From: Prevotella sp. UBA4339
Lineage (GTDB): Bacteria > Bacteroidota > Bacteroidia > Bacteroidales > Bacteroidaceae
DNA length: 42,909 bases
Reading direction: 5' to 3'
Assembly (NCBI GenBank): GCA_002393725.1
Contig: DGTJ01000112.1
Span: forward strand, 1-42,909
Below the pieces are notes generated by a model. It saw only the letters and a program-made list of their open reading frames with translations. It was not told the origin of the DNA and did no database searches. This document shows, piece by piece, positions 34,223 to 41,730 of the stretch (positions are counted from its first letter, which is position 1; the number at the start of each line of letters is the position of its first letter). Position numbers and translations under genes: made by a program.

Positions 34223-36952
34223 TTATATCAGCAGTTTCACTCGGAAGCCGCGCTTTGTGGGTTCCTCTATCACCTGACGACACTGCGAGGAGAGTTCGTT
34301 TCGCCAGTTGTCGTCCAGCGGTGTGTCGGTCATCTGCTCCACCATGAAGTCGAGGGCGGTGACGAGCGACTGCTCGCTGTGGGTGATGCGCACGGTGATG
34401 GGACGGTATGATGCCATCACACCGTTGAGCATCCTGTCCGTGAGCCGGTGTGCTGTCTCCTCCTTCTCAGCGATGCCGTATTTGCGGCAGAAGGCGCTGA
34501 TGGCGGAGTGCATGCCGAGGAAGTCGAAGTCGGGACCGCCAATCTCGAACACCTCCTTGCGGATACGCTGTATGAAGGCCTTGGTGGCACTGTGTATGGG
34601 AGCGTCGAAGATCTGTTCGGGCGAACCGTCTTCGTGGATGTAGCCGTCGTACATGAAGAAGAGACGCGTAGAGACATCGTGGGCGAATTTCATCTCGTGG
34701 GTGACGATGAGCATTGTCATGCCCTCCTGGGCCAACTGGCGGATGACGCTGAGCACCTCGCCCACCATCGTCGGGTCGAGGGCTGATGTGGGTTCGTCGA
34801 AGAGGATGACCTCAGGCTTCATGGCCAGGGCACGGGCGATGGCCACGCGCTGTTTCTGACCGCCAGAGAGACTTGACGGGTAGACATCGGCTTTCTCGGC
34901 CAGTCCCACTTTGCGCAGCAGAGCCAGTCCCTCCTTGCGAGCTTCAGCCTCTGGCTGGTGGAGCAGTTGGCAGGGTGCGAAGATGACATTCTCCAGCACG
35001 GTCTTGTGCTCGAAGAGGTTGAACGACTGGAACACCATACCCATCTTCTGGCGTAGCTTGTTGACGGGATACCCCTTGGCGAGGATTTCCTCTCCTTCAA
35101 CGACGATGCTGCCATCAGTAGGCTGCTCCAATAGGTTGAGGCAGCGCAGGAAGGTGCTTTTGCCCGTGCCTGAAGGACCTATGATGGAGATGACCTCACC
35201 GCGATGCACATCAGTATTGATGTCACGCAGCACGTCGAACGTGCCAAAGCTCTTCTTCAGGTGGGAAATGCGGATGAGCGGACTGTCACTGTCAAGAGGC
35301 GAGGGATGAGAGGTGATCTGAGAGGGGTGGGCGGTGAGCTGTGAGCGGCGGATGAAGAACCATGCTCCACTACATATTATTATGATAAGGAATATCACAT
35401 ACCACCAAGAGAAACTGTTTCCCTCACTCGCTTGGAGCGATTCTGTTTGGGCTCCTGTTAGTATTCCAGCCTCCCCTTTGCGTGTGATCAGCAGAATGTG
35501 CGACTCTACATAGCCATCTGAGAAGAGCACCTGTTTTTGTCGCTCCTCGGTGACGCTGATAGCTCCCATGGCAATGTCTGCCTTACCCGTTTGCACGGCT
35601 GGGATCTGTGCAGCGAAGTCCATCACGAGGTATTCCAGCCTGTAGTTTCGTCGGTTGGCCCACTCTGTCAGCAGGGCGGGCTCCAGGCCGGAGAGTTTTC
35701 CTGCGTTGATGAAGTTGAATGGTGGCATAGCCGGATAGGTGGCCACACGCAGGGTGCGCCCAGTACCTCGCTGTTCGGGTACGGCCATGGCTGAAGGGTC
35801 TACTGACTGCTGCCAGCGGTCGTATATCTTCTGGTAGGTGCTGTCGCTGCGTATCTCGGCCAGGAACTGGTTGAAGTCCTGCTGCAGGTCGGTGTTGTCC
35901 TTCTTGAAGATGGCTCCGATTGGAATAGACTCCAGTCCTGCACCCACAGAGTCCACCTTGTCGGATATCTCCCTGTTGAAATTCAGCGTCAGACTCTCAC
36001 TGCCTACCACATCCAGTTTGCCATTGTCTAAAGCCGCCAGCACATCGGCTTGTGAGGTCATGCGCATGATGTTGGCATCTGGAGCCATGCTGGTGACCGC
36101 GATGTCCTGTATGCTCCCGATGATTACACCTACGTTCTTGCCTTTAAGTGCCTTGAAGATAGGTGGAATTTCTGTATCGGCAACGGTCTTTGCAGGCTCC
36201 TGTGACGACTGATAGCCAGCCATCCCCATCAATAGCAGCAGCACCGCTGCCACTGCGGCCTTCGCACGCTGGCGGTTTACCAGCGACTGCAGCAGCAGCC
36301 CGATGAGCCATGCTGCGACGAAGTAGATGATGGCTGTTATGATGAGGGGAAAGAAGGCGTCGAATGTCCGTGAGCGTATCAGGTCGGAGGCTCTCGTCAT
36401 ATCAGCTACGGCGATGTAGCCCACGATGCTCGTGCCCTTCAGCAGACTGATTATCTCACCTTGATAGACGGGCATCACAGCCTTGATCACCTGTGGCAGT
36501 ACCACACGTAAGAATGTCTGCCGTTTGGTGAAGCCTAAGGCCAGTCCTGCCTCTGTCTGTCCACGGTCGATGCCCTGGATGGTGGTGCGCAGCATCTCAC
36601 TGATGTAGGCTGCAGTATTCATGGCAAAGGTGACGATAGCTACCACGATACCCGTTGTGTCGAGTGGTGCCATCACCACATAGTACATCAACATTAGCAG
36701 CACCAGTACCGGCATGCCTCGCATCAGGTCGATATACACCTTGGCAGTCTGTCGCAGCCATGCCCTACGGCTCATGCGCATCCAGCACACGAGTCCTCCT
36801 AAGAGTGTGCCAAGAATGGCTGCGAAGAGTGTGATGATGAGTGTCACCTGAAGACCGTTGAGGATCATCATATAGCGATCCTCCACAATCAGGTTGTTGT
36901 AAAAGCTCTCCGTCAGCGAGGTCCAGACAGTCGTTGCTACAATCTTTTCCAC
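34223..36952 (-). CDS. Single-chain amino-acid-type ABC transporter (permease, binding domain, ATPase)
   Basis: This 909-aa polypeptide contains a whole polar-amino-acid-type importer. Residues 28-230 are a HisM/GlnP-like permease with the EAGLALGFTKRQTFLRVVLPQ loop. After a membrane segment at 232-246, residues 263-380 match the second half of a family-3 binding protein (LKGKNVGVIIGS to KIYDRW), while 398-492 match the first half (LRVATYPAMPPFNF to SVTEERQKQVLFSDGYVES). A membrane helix at 516-534 and a linker with SQLTAHP/SQITSHP repeats lead to the ATPase (559-798): Walker A GPSGTGKST, signature LSGGQ, Walker B VILFDEPTSALD and VTHE. Residues 800-909 form an extra domain I do not recognise. 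The substrate is unknown. The cupin gene lies 51 bases upstream. Confidence 0.9.
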   Translation of the reverse strand: MEKIVATTVWTSLTESFYNNLIVEDRYMMILNGLQVTLIITLFAAILGTLLGGLVCWMRMSRRAWLRQTAKVYIDLMRGMPVLVLLMLMYYVVMAPLDTTGIVVAIVTFAMNTAAYISEMLRTTIQGIDRGQTEAGLALGFTKRQTFLRVVLPQVIKAVMPVYQGEIISLLKGTSIVGYIAVADMTRASDLIRSRTFDAFFPLIITAIIYFVAAWLIGLLLQSLVNRQRAKAAVAAVLLLLMGMAGYQSSQEPAKTVADTEIPPIFKALKGKNVGVIIGSIQDIAVTSMAPDANIMRMTSQADVLAALDNGKLDVVGSESLTLNFNREISDKVDSVGAGLESIPIGAIFKKDNTDLQQDFNQFLAEIRSDSTYQKIYDRWQQSVDPSAMAVPEQRGTGRTLRVATYPAMPPFNFINAGKLSGLEPALLTEWANRRNYRLEYLVMDFAAQIPAVQTGKADIAMGAISVTEERQKQVLFSDGYVESHILLITRKGEAGILTGAQTESLQASEGNSFSWWYVIFLIIIICSGAWFFIRRSQLTAHPSQITSHPSPLDSDSPLIRISHLKKSFGTFDVLRDINTDVHRGEVISIIGPSGTGKSTFLRCLNLLEQPTDGSIVVEGEEILAKGYPVNKLRQKMGMVFQSFNLFEHKTVLENVIFAPCQLLHQPEAEARKEGLALLRKVGLAEKADVYPSSLSGGQKQRVAIARALAMKPEVILFDEPTSALDPTMVGEVLSVIRQLAQEGMTMLIVTHEMKFAHDVSTRLFFMYDGYIHEDGSPEQIFDAPIHSATKAFIQRIRKEVFEIGGPDFDFLGMHSAISAFCRKYGIAEKEETAHRLTDRMLNGVMASYRPITVRITHSEQSLVTALDFMVEQMTDTPLDDNWRNELSSQCRQVIEEPTKRGFRVKLLI
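35296..35344. repeat. Seven-unit heptanucleotide array coding the ABC-transporter linker
   Basis: On the plus strand seven 7-mers run in phase: GAGGCGA, GGGATGA, GAGGTGA, TCTGAGA, GGGGTGG, GCGGTGA and GCTGTGA. The encoded minus-strand protein shows the expected 7-residue repeat, SQLTAHP then SQITSHP, between the last membrane helix and the ATPase domain. Confidence 0.65.
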
Positions 36953-37003
36953 TATGTTATTCTATTAATCTTAATTACTTTAAATTAAGCCTTTACCATT
37001 CTC

Positions 37004-37477
37004 TTACTTCAGCGGTATCTCAGGATGCTGCACAGCCAGGGGCAGGTCTTTCTGTGAGAGGTAGAACATATATAGGATGACGGGCTTGTCTCCTCTGTTC
37101 TCACCGTGATGGATGGTGTTCACCATCTCCACGACGGCCTCGCCCTCATGCACAGTTTTCTCCTTTCCGTCCTGTCCGATGATGGTCAGTTCGCCCTGCA
37201 CAAGTATACCGTAGTTCATCACGGGATGATGGTGCCAGCCAAGCTTCTGTCCAGCGGGGAATACATATTTCACGGCCACCAGTTCGGGGCGGCCCTGCAG
37301 GTAGTCGGGCAGTTCCACACCGTCCCAGCTCTGTGAGGTTCGGATCAGTTCGGTTGATACTACTTGCTGCACGGAATTATCCTCCTGTGCTTTCGCTTCC
37401 TTACATGATGTCAAGCCAAATGATATGCCACTGATTAAGATGGTGGCGGCGAGCATCCAGTTCTTGTTCTGTTTCAT
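37004..37477 (-). CDS. Cupin-domain lipoprotein
   Basis: This 157-aa protein has a lipobox (GLTSC, Cys25) and one cupin barrel at about residues 65-140. The metal-binding pattern is His82-His84 in GWHHHP, Glu96 in QGELTI, and His123/His124 in NTIHHGEN. It is probably a small periplasmic or membrane-anchored protein. Whether it is an enzyme or a ligand binder cannot be told. It is the first gene of a two-gene unit with the ABC transporter (51-base gap), so it may handle the transported compound. Confidence 0.8.
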   Translation of the reverse strand: MKQNKNWMLAATILISGISFGLTSCKEAKAQEDNSVQQVVSTELIRTSQSWDGVELPDYLQGRPELVAVKYVFPAGQKLGWHHHPVMNYGILVQGELTIIGQDGKEKTVHEGEAVVEMVNTIHHGENRGDKPVILYMFYLSQKDLPLAVQHPEIPLK

Positions 37478-37516
37478 TGTCTCTGTTTTTTTAAGATACG
37501 TATATAATTATGGGTG

Positions 37517-37524
37517 CAAAGTTA
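37517..37524 (-). promoter_or_regulatory. Putative -7 element for the cupin-ABC operon
   Basis: The minus strand reads TAACTTTG at 37524-37517, a good TAnnTTTG match 39 bases before the cupin ATG. The -33 side has only a weak TTTC at 37545-37542. Confidence 0.45.
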
Positions 37525-37782
37525 CGAAAAAAGTCTGTAACGAAAGACAGATTTTCGAAGATTAACGCAGAATGACCGTGAAATGAAGGCAAGACGGGGA
37601 ATAATGAGGAATTGAGGGACGGAGGGAAAATGCAACTTGATGCAGAATGGTGCAAGAGTTAGGTCAAGGGTAAGGAGAAGGATGGGATTGTTCCTATCAT
37701 GGGCAGGATTACCATCAACGGTACAAAGTGCCAGTTTTCATGCAAGCACAGCATACCACTGGCTATGTGGGACGTGAAGGGC

Positions 37783-37814
37783 CGCTCGAACTTGTTCGCT
37801 TTGCCCCTGCAAAG
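37783..37814 (+). mobile_element. 32-bp double-palindrome insertion, copy 1
   Basis: It begins CGCTCG and ends CTTTGC-(4 bases)-GCAAAG, with a second small palindrome CGAAC-TT-GTTCG inside. It splits codons GGC and AAC of the integrase remnant and shifts the frame by two. Copy 2 lies 132 bases downstream. The exact borders are inferred from frame restoration. Confidence 0.65.
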
Positions 37815-37946
37815 AACTGTGCCAAGGGACGCAGCAAGGAGGCGTTGCAGATTAACCGTGACCTCGACAATATCAAGGCGCAAATCATCAAGCATTACCA
37901 GCATCTGTGTGACCGTGAGGCATTTGTAACGGCTGAGATGGTACGC

Positions 37947-37978
37947 CGCTCGGCGCTTGCGACGCTTTGCTTGCAAAG
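37947..37978 (+). mobile_element. 32-bp double-palindrome insertion, copy 2
   Basis: It begins CGCTCG and ends CTTTGC-(2 bases)-GCAAAG, the same ends and total length as copy 1, with a different middle (GCGCTTGCG). It separates CGC and AAC of the integrase remnant and shifts the frame by two. Confidence 0.65.
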
Positions 37979-38154
37979 AACTCCTATCAGGGATTCGGCA
38001 GCGAGTATGAGACCCTGCTGAATGCCTTCGACAAGGACATTGCCAGTCTGAAGAAACGTGTTGGCAAAGATAGAGTTACAAGTACGCTGTGGGCTATGCA
38101 ACGCTCTCGTAATGATGTTGCAGAATTTTCAAGGCTTCACAACTAAAGCGTGGA

Positions 38155-38418
38155 ATGACTTTTGCAAAGATGGATGCAATCATCAGAAGAAATGCGGAGA
38201 AGGCGCAGCGAGTGAAAACAAATGTACGATTACAGTCAACGCATTACGAGTTGCCAAAACAAGATGCTGCCCCAGAGCCACAGAAACATCTAGAATCGTC
38301 TATTTCTATTCCCTCACTGGGCATATTCGATACCAACAATCCCGTCTATGACCCTGCTGAAGAAGAATTCAGAAGGAGAATGCAGCGCAAGAAAAAGAGA
38401 AGTGGTCCTAAATTATAA
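38155..38418 (+). CDS. Hypothetical 87-aa protein, possible mobilisation-protein tail
   Basis: A basic protein with an acidic-then-basic C-terminus (YDPAEEEFRRRMQRKKKRS). Such ends are common in relaxase/mobilisation proteins of Bacteroidetes elements, and it directly follows the integrase remnant. The start at ATG 38155 is not supported by a clear ribosome site. The N-terminus joins the integrase debris without a gap, so this is best read as the surviving 3' end of a longer gene. Identification is tentative. Confidence 0.4.
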   Translation: MTFAKMDAIIRRNAEKAQRVKTNVRLQSTHYELPKQDAAPEPQKHLESSISIPSLGIFDTNNPVYDPAEEEFRRRMQRKKKRSGPKL

Positions 38419-38446
38419 AGGATTATTTTAGTTCCTTTTAAGCAAA

Positions 38447-38475
38447 ACCTAATGCTTTTCTTCATTTAATTAGGT
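38447..38475. promoter_or_regulatory. Inverted repeat upstream of the Xre gene
   Basis: ACCTAAT (38447-38453) and ATTAGGT (38469-38475) are perfect 7-bp arms 15 bases apart. They lie just ahead of the candidate -7 element of the accessory operon. It is a possible operator for the Xre protein. Confidence 0.35.
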
Positions 38476-38493
38476 AATATCAATTATTTTGTG

Positions 38494-38501
38494 TATATTT
38501 G
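38494..38501 (+). promoter_or_regulatory. Putative -7 element of the accessory operon
   Basis: TATATTTG matches TAnnTTTG, 21 bases before the ATG at 38523. No good -33 is present. The inverted repeat covers that position. Confidence 0.45.
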
Positions 38502-38522
38502 CGCTCAAATACTGAACATCGT

Positions 38523-38759
38523 ATGGCAAATAATGAAAAAATAGAGGCATTAAACCGTTTGAAGGTAGTCCTCGTAGAAAAAGGAAAGACCAGCCGATGG
38601 CTGGCAGAGCAGTTGGGGAAAACTGAGCATACCATTTCCAGATGGTGCCAAAATAAGACTCAACCCTCTATTGCACAATTAAACGAAATTGCAAGAGTTT
38701 TAATGATAGATGTCAGGTCATTAATAAATCCGAGTCAAGACAAATACAATGAGCAGTAA
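38523..38759 (+). CDS. Xre-family helix-turn-helix regulator
   Basis: This 78-aa protein is almost all DNA-binding domain: LNRLKVVLVEKGKTSRWLAEQLGKTEHTISRWCQNKTQPS followed by LNEIARVLMIDVRSLINP. Small Xre proteins of this shape in Bacteroidota often sit in front of restriction-modification or other defence genes and control their expression. ATG 38523 is preferred to an in-frame TTG at 38499 that would overlap the promoter. Codon use shifts to AT-rich from here on, unlike the polysaccharide loci. Confidence 0.85.
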   Translation: MANNEKIEALNRLKVVLVEKGKTSRWLAEQLGKTEHTISRWCQNKTQPSIAQLNEIARVLMIDVRSLINPSQDKYNEQ

Positions 38760-38837
38760 ATTCTTTAATAACAATTCTGGCAATACGCTATTTTGAAGGT
38801 CAATAAGAAATGAATAACAAGTAGAATAATAACGATT

Positions 38838-39530
38838 ATGGAACTATTAAAAGATAAATTATTTAATGGCATCTCTTTTGAGATAATCAAAGAGGAATAT
38901 AAAGAGGGTTATTCTTCTCCGTTTAAATTGCTTCTTCGTGTAACAAACTTCAATGACCATAAGAAAAAAATTAAGGTCAAACTTGACTATATTTCTGTAA
39001 AATATGGATTAAAGAAAGTTTGGGCTCCACAAGAGTTTATACCAGACAATACTTTTTTTGATTTTGATTTTTCTTATGAAGAGATTACCCATGCGTATGA
39101 TGGTGATAGAATAGAATTAGAAGTAAATGAAGGCAAATTTGCTACTTTAAGATTAATTAGAGAACGTGGGCAATGGTGGATAGTGGAATCTAAAGAAAGA
39201 AGTACTTACAAGAGGAATTTAAAAAGCAAAATCGAACATTTTGAAGCAATTGAAGAGCAATTTGGCATTACTCTTCAAAACTTCTCTGTTAAGGTGGAAG
39301 ATGAGAATTCTTTGGACTTGTTTTGCGAAGTATTATCTTTAGACGGAAAAGTTGAAAAAAGCAGCTTTACTATTGAGGCCGCCATATATGATTCAGATAA
39401 TGATATTGTATATCATACAAGCTTACACTCTAGCGATTTTAAAGGCTTTGAAGTCTATCATTTTGGGACCATAAGGCTTGATATTACTGTTGACGAGATA
39501 AGTAAAATTAGAGTCTATCCGATACAATGA
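38838..39530 (+). CDS. Unknown 230-aa protein coupled to the ATPase gene
   Basis: I do not recognise this protein. It has no signal peptide or membrane segment. The N-terminal 115 residues alternate hydrophobic and charged residues as in a beta-sandwich (FKLLLRVTNFN, IKVKLDYISVKYG, RIELEVNEGKFATLRLI). A short basic helix (KERSTYKRNLKSKIEHFEAIEEQFG) leads to a second beta-rich part that resembles the first (NFSVKVEDENSLDLFCEVLSLDGKV). This suggests two related domains. The TGA stop overlaps the next ATG by four bases, so it is made together with the ATPase and is likely its partner. Confidence 0.7.
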   Translation: MELLKDKLFNGISFEIIKEEYKEGYSSPFKLLLRVTNFNDHKKKIKVKLDYISVKYGLKKVWAPQEFIPDNTFFDFDFSYEEITHAYDGDRIELEVNEGKFATLRLIRERGQWWIVESKERSTYKRNLKSKIEHFEAIEEQFGITLQNFSVKVEDENSLDLFCEVLSLDGKVEKSSFTIEAAIYDSDNDIVYHTSLHSSDFKGFEVYHFGTIRLDITVDEISKIRVYPIQ

Positions 39531-41593
39531 ACAAAGATATATCAGGATTGAGAGAGTCTCTTATTGCTGAAGCAAAGAGTTCTCCTATGCTTTTGTCTGA
39601 CCTTGCAGGACTGGAAGCATACGTGTCTGAGAGTTACAATAGTCGTTCGTTTATTGAACTTTTGCAGAATGCAGATGATGCCAATGCAACTAAGTTTTAC
39701 GTTAAGCGTTTTGGTGATTATTTGTTCGTAGCCAATAATGGTCGTCCGTTTAATATAAAGGATTTAGAAAGCCTTTGCCGTAGTGCATCATCCAACAAAG
39801 TAAGAGGAACAACAATTGGTTATAGAGGTATAGGTTTCAAATCAGTAGTTAGTTTTGCAAAAGAGATTCACTTGATAAGTGGCAACTTTCAGATTACATT
39901 CTCAAAAGAGTTGTCAAAACGAATTGTTCCACAGGCTAATAAAGTGCCTTTGATAAGAATTCCTCACGAATTGGATAAGTCCATAAGGATTGAATTGGCT
40001 GGAGAAATAAAAGAGATACAAGATGAAGGGTTTAATACCATCTTCATTTTCTCCGATGTATTGGCTAATCAAATAGATGAAGAGTACACTTCATTTGCTA
40101 ATACAACATTACTATTTTTGAATAGCATTCAGGTTATTAAGATCCACTTAAGTAAAAAAGTAACTGCAAATATTGCCGTAATTGAGGAAAACGAAAAAGG
40201 GCGCATCTTAAGAGTGTCAGCAACAGATGCAATATCTAATTGGTTTGTATGTTCAAATTCCACATGCAGTATAGCATTCTCTATGAATAAAGACAAGGTC
40301 CAGAGACTACCCAAGAACGAGGCTATTATCCATGCTTTTCTCCCAACGGAAGATAGTTGCGGGTTAGGTGTTGTAGTAAATGGCGATTTTAGTACAGATC
40401 CTTCTCGTAGACATCTTATCATGGACGAGACAACTATAAATGTTATATCGAATCTTGCTCGACTCTATGCATCTTTGCTAAAATATGCTTTAGCAAATAA
40501 AGACAGGAATATGGTTGATGCATTGATGCCATATTTTGATCTCAAACTGATTCAATTGATGAAACAATCATTTGAAAGAGAATTTGGAAAAAGGGTTAAA
40601 GATGCTTTTGGCAAGGAACTTTCAAACATAAAACTAGCTCCTTCATGGTTGAATGCAGAAGATTTCGCCAAAATTATGGAAGCTTCGAACTTATCATTTA
40701 TAGCTCCAGAATGTAGTGAAGTCATAGGATTGAACGATCTCTTGAAATATTTAGGGAATAAGCCTGAAGATGTTGATTCATTATTAAAGAAAGTTAGTAA
40801 AGCAGAGATTTCTGTGTTGGGATATGCTCAAATAATGGCAGCTGGAATAAAAGGGGCTTTGATGAATCATAGGTTCTCTTCTTTAACCACCATACCGTTA
40901 ATTCTATCGAATGGCAGATTATGCTCTCTAAAAGAAATAAATGATGACGAAGAAGAAATAGATGAGAGCTACGTTCAATTACTGCTAGACAGTGGCGTCT
41001 CTGAGAATGACATTTCCCAGTTCTTCAAGAAAATGGGATTATCCAAGATAAATGAAGTACAATTCTCTGATGACGACGATGATGATTATACTTTTAATGA
41101 TGAGGATGATGAAGACGAGGATAATTATGGTAATAAGGAATCATATAATCCCACAAGTGTTTCCCAGTGGTTTAACGATGCAGAATCTTCTTCTAAGCAA
41201 GCCGTAAATAATGACGGTATCCAAAAATGGAGAAGTGCTGAAGAAAACACCTTGGTAGCATTGAATGCAAACGGATTCAGGCTTAAGGACGTAAGTAAGC
41301 AAAATCTTGGATTTGACCTTGAAGGAAGTGACCCAAACGGAAAAAATATTTATATAGAAGTAAAATCAATCGATTATGTTGGGCAAAAGTTCAGAATGAC
41401 AAACAACGAATTTGCCGCAGCACAATATAAGCCAGGCAACTACTACCTTGCTCTTGTATATCAAAACAAAGATTCCTTCGAGATAAGCTTGATTAAAGAT
41501 CCTGTTAATCGACTTAATCTGACTAGACAAGTTGTACAATGGGTTTGGGAGTGTTCCGATTATGAGTATAAGCCGATGAAGTTTAAATTGTAG
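39527..41593 (+). CDS. GHKL ATPase with C-terminal DUF3883 (sacsin-like, nuclease-like) protein
   Basis: This 688-aa protein begins with a Bergerat-fold ATPase of the sacsin/Hsp90 type: N-box ELLQNADDANAT (Glu44, Asn48, Asp51), ANNGRPF (about 69-75) and TIGYRGIGFKSV (96-107). A long helical middle follows, then a strongly acidic linker (about 514-534, DDDDDDY... DEDDEDED). The C-terminal DUF3883 domain shows a PD-(D/E)xK-like pattern, Asp597 in GFDLEG and Glu611-Val-Lys613 in IYIEVKS. Proteins with this pairing recur in bacterial accessory islands. Nuclease activity fueled or gated by ATP is plausible but unproven. It is cytoplasmic and translationally coupled to the preceding gene. Confidence 0.85.
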   Translation: MNKDISGLRESLIAEAKSSPMLLSDLAGLEAYVSESYNSRSFIELLQNADDANATKFYVKRFGDYLFVANNGRPFNIKDLESLCRSASSNKVRGTTIGYRGIGFKSVVSFAKEIHLISGNFQITFSKELSKRIVPQANKVPLIRIPHELDKSIRIELAGEIKEIQDEGFNTIFIFSDVLANQIDEEYTSFANTTLLFLNSIQVIKIHLSKKVTANIAVIEENEKGRILRVSATDAISNWFVCSNSTCSIAFSMNKDKVQRLPKNEAIIHAFLPTEDSCGLGVVVNGDFSTDPSRRHLIMDETTINVISNLARLYASLLKYALANKDRNMVDALMPYFDLKLIQLMKQSFEREFGKRVKDAFGKELSNIKLAPSWLNAEDFAKIMEASNLSFIAPECSEVIGLNDLLKYLGNKPEDVDSLLKKVSKAEISVLGYAQIMAAGIKGALMNHRFSSLTTIPLILSNGRLCSLKEINDDEEEIDESYVQLLLDSGVSENDISQFFKKMGLSKINEVQFSDDDDDDYTFNDEDDEDEDNYGNKESYNPTSVSQWFNDAESSSKQAVNNDGIQKWRSAEENTLVALNANGFRLKDVSKQNLGFDLEGSDPNGKNIYIEVKSIDYVGQKFRMTNNEFAAAQYKPGNYYLALVYQNKDSFEISLIKDPVNRLNLTRQVVQWVWECSDYEYKPMKFKL

Positions 41594-41604
41594 AAACTAT
41601 CTCT

Positions 41605-41730
41605 ATGCTGAAAGACCTTCCTATTTGCAATCACATCTACGATTTTGTCTATGATGAATCCTCATTGTTGATTCAGAAATTCCAATCACACGAGAAGAAT
41701 GTGAACAATCCAAATGATAATTGTGTATGA
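41605..41730 (+). CDS. Unknown 41-aa protein
   Basis: The frame from ATG 41605 encodes 41 residues (starts MLKDLPICNHIYDFVYDESS) and ends in TGA at 41728-41730. That stop overlaps the ATG of the next gene at 41727 (ATGA), the same coupling style as elsewhere in this operon. It begins 11 bases after the ATPase stop. It may be a true small protein, such as an inhibitor or leader, or the start of a shortened gene. No family is recognised. Confidence 0.45.
   Translation: MLKDLPICNHIYDFVYDESSLLIQKFQSHEKNVNNPNDNCV

Larger units (their letters stand above)
37663..38146 (+). pseudogene. Decayed tyrosine recombinase (mobile-element integrase), N-terminal part
   Basis: Pieced together, the frames read like the N-terminal half of a Bacteroidetes phage/conjugative-transposon integrase. 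They are KDGIVPIMGRITINGTKCQFSCKHSIPLAMWDVKG (to 37782), AKGRSKEALQINRDLDNIKAQIIKHYQHLCDREAFVTAEMVR (about 37818-37946), and NSYQGFGSEYETLLNAFDKDIASLKKRVGKDR onward to TAA at 38144-38146. Two 32-bp insertions (37783-37814 and 37947-37978) cause the frame changes. With both removed the frame is continuous from 37663 to 38146. The first residues are missing, a TAG precedes the homology at 37660, and the catalytic domain is absent. The element cannot be active. Confidence 0.8.

Noticed and set aside
37499..37662. Additional gene between the cupin promoter and the integrase remnant
   Set aside because: Only short frames with stops are present, and nothing resembles a protein or an RNA gene.
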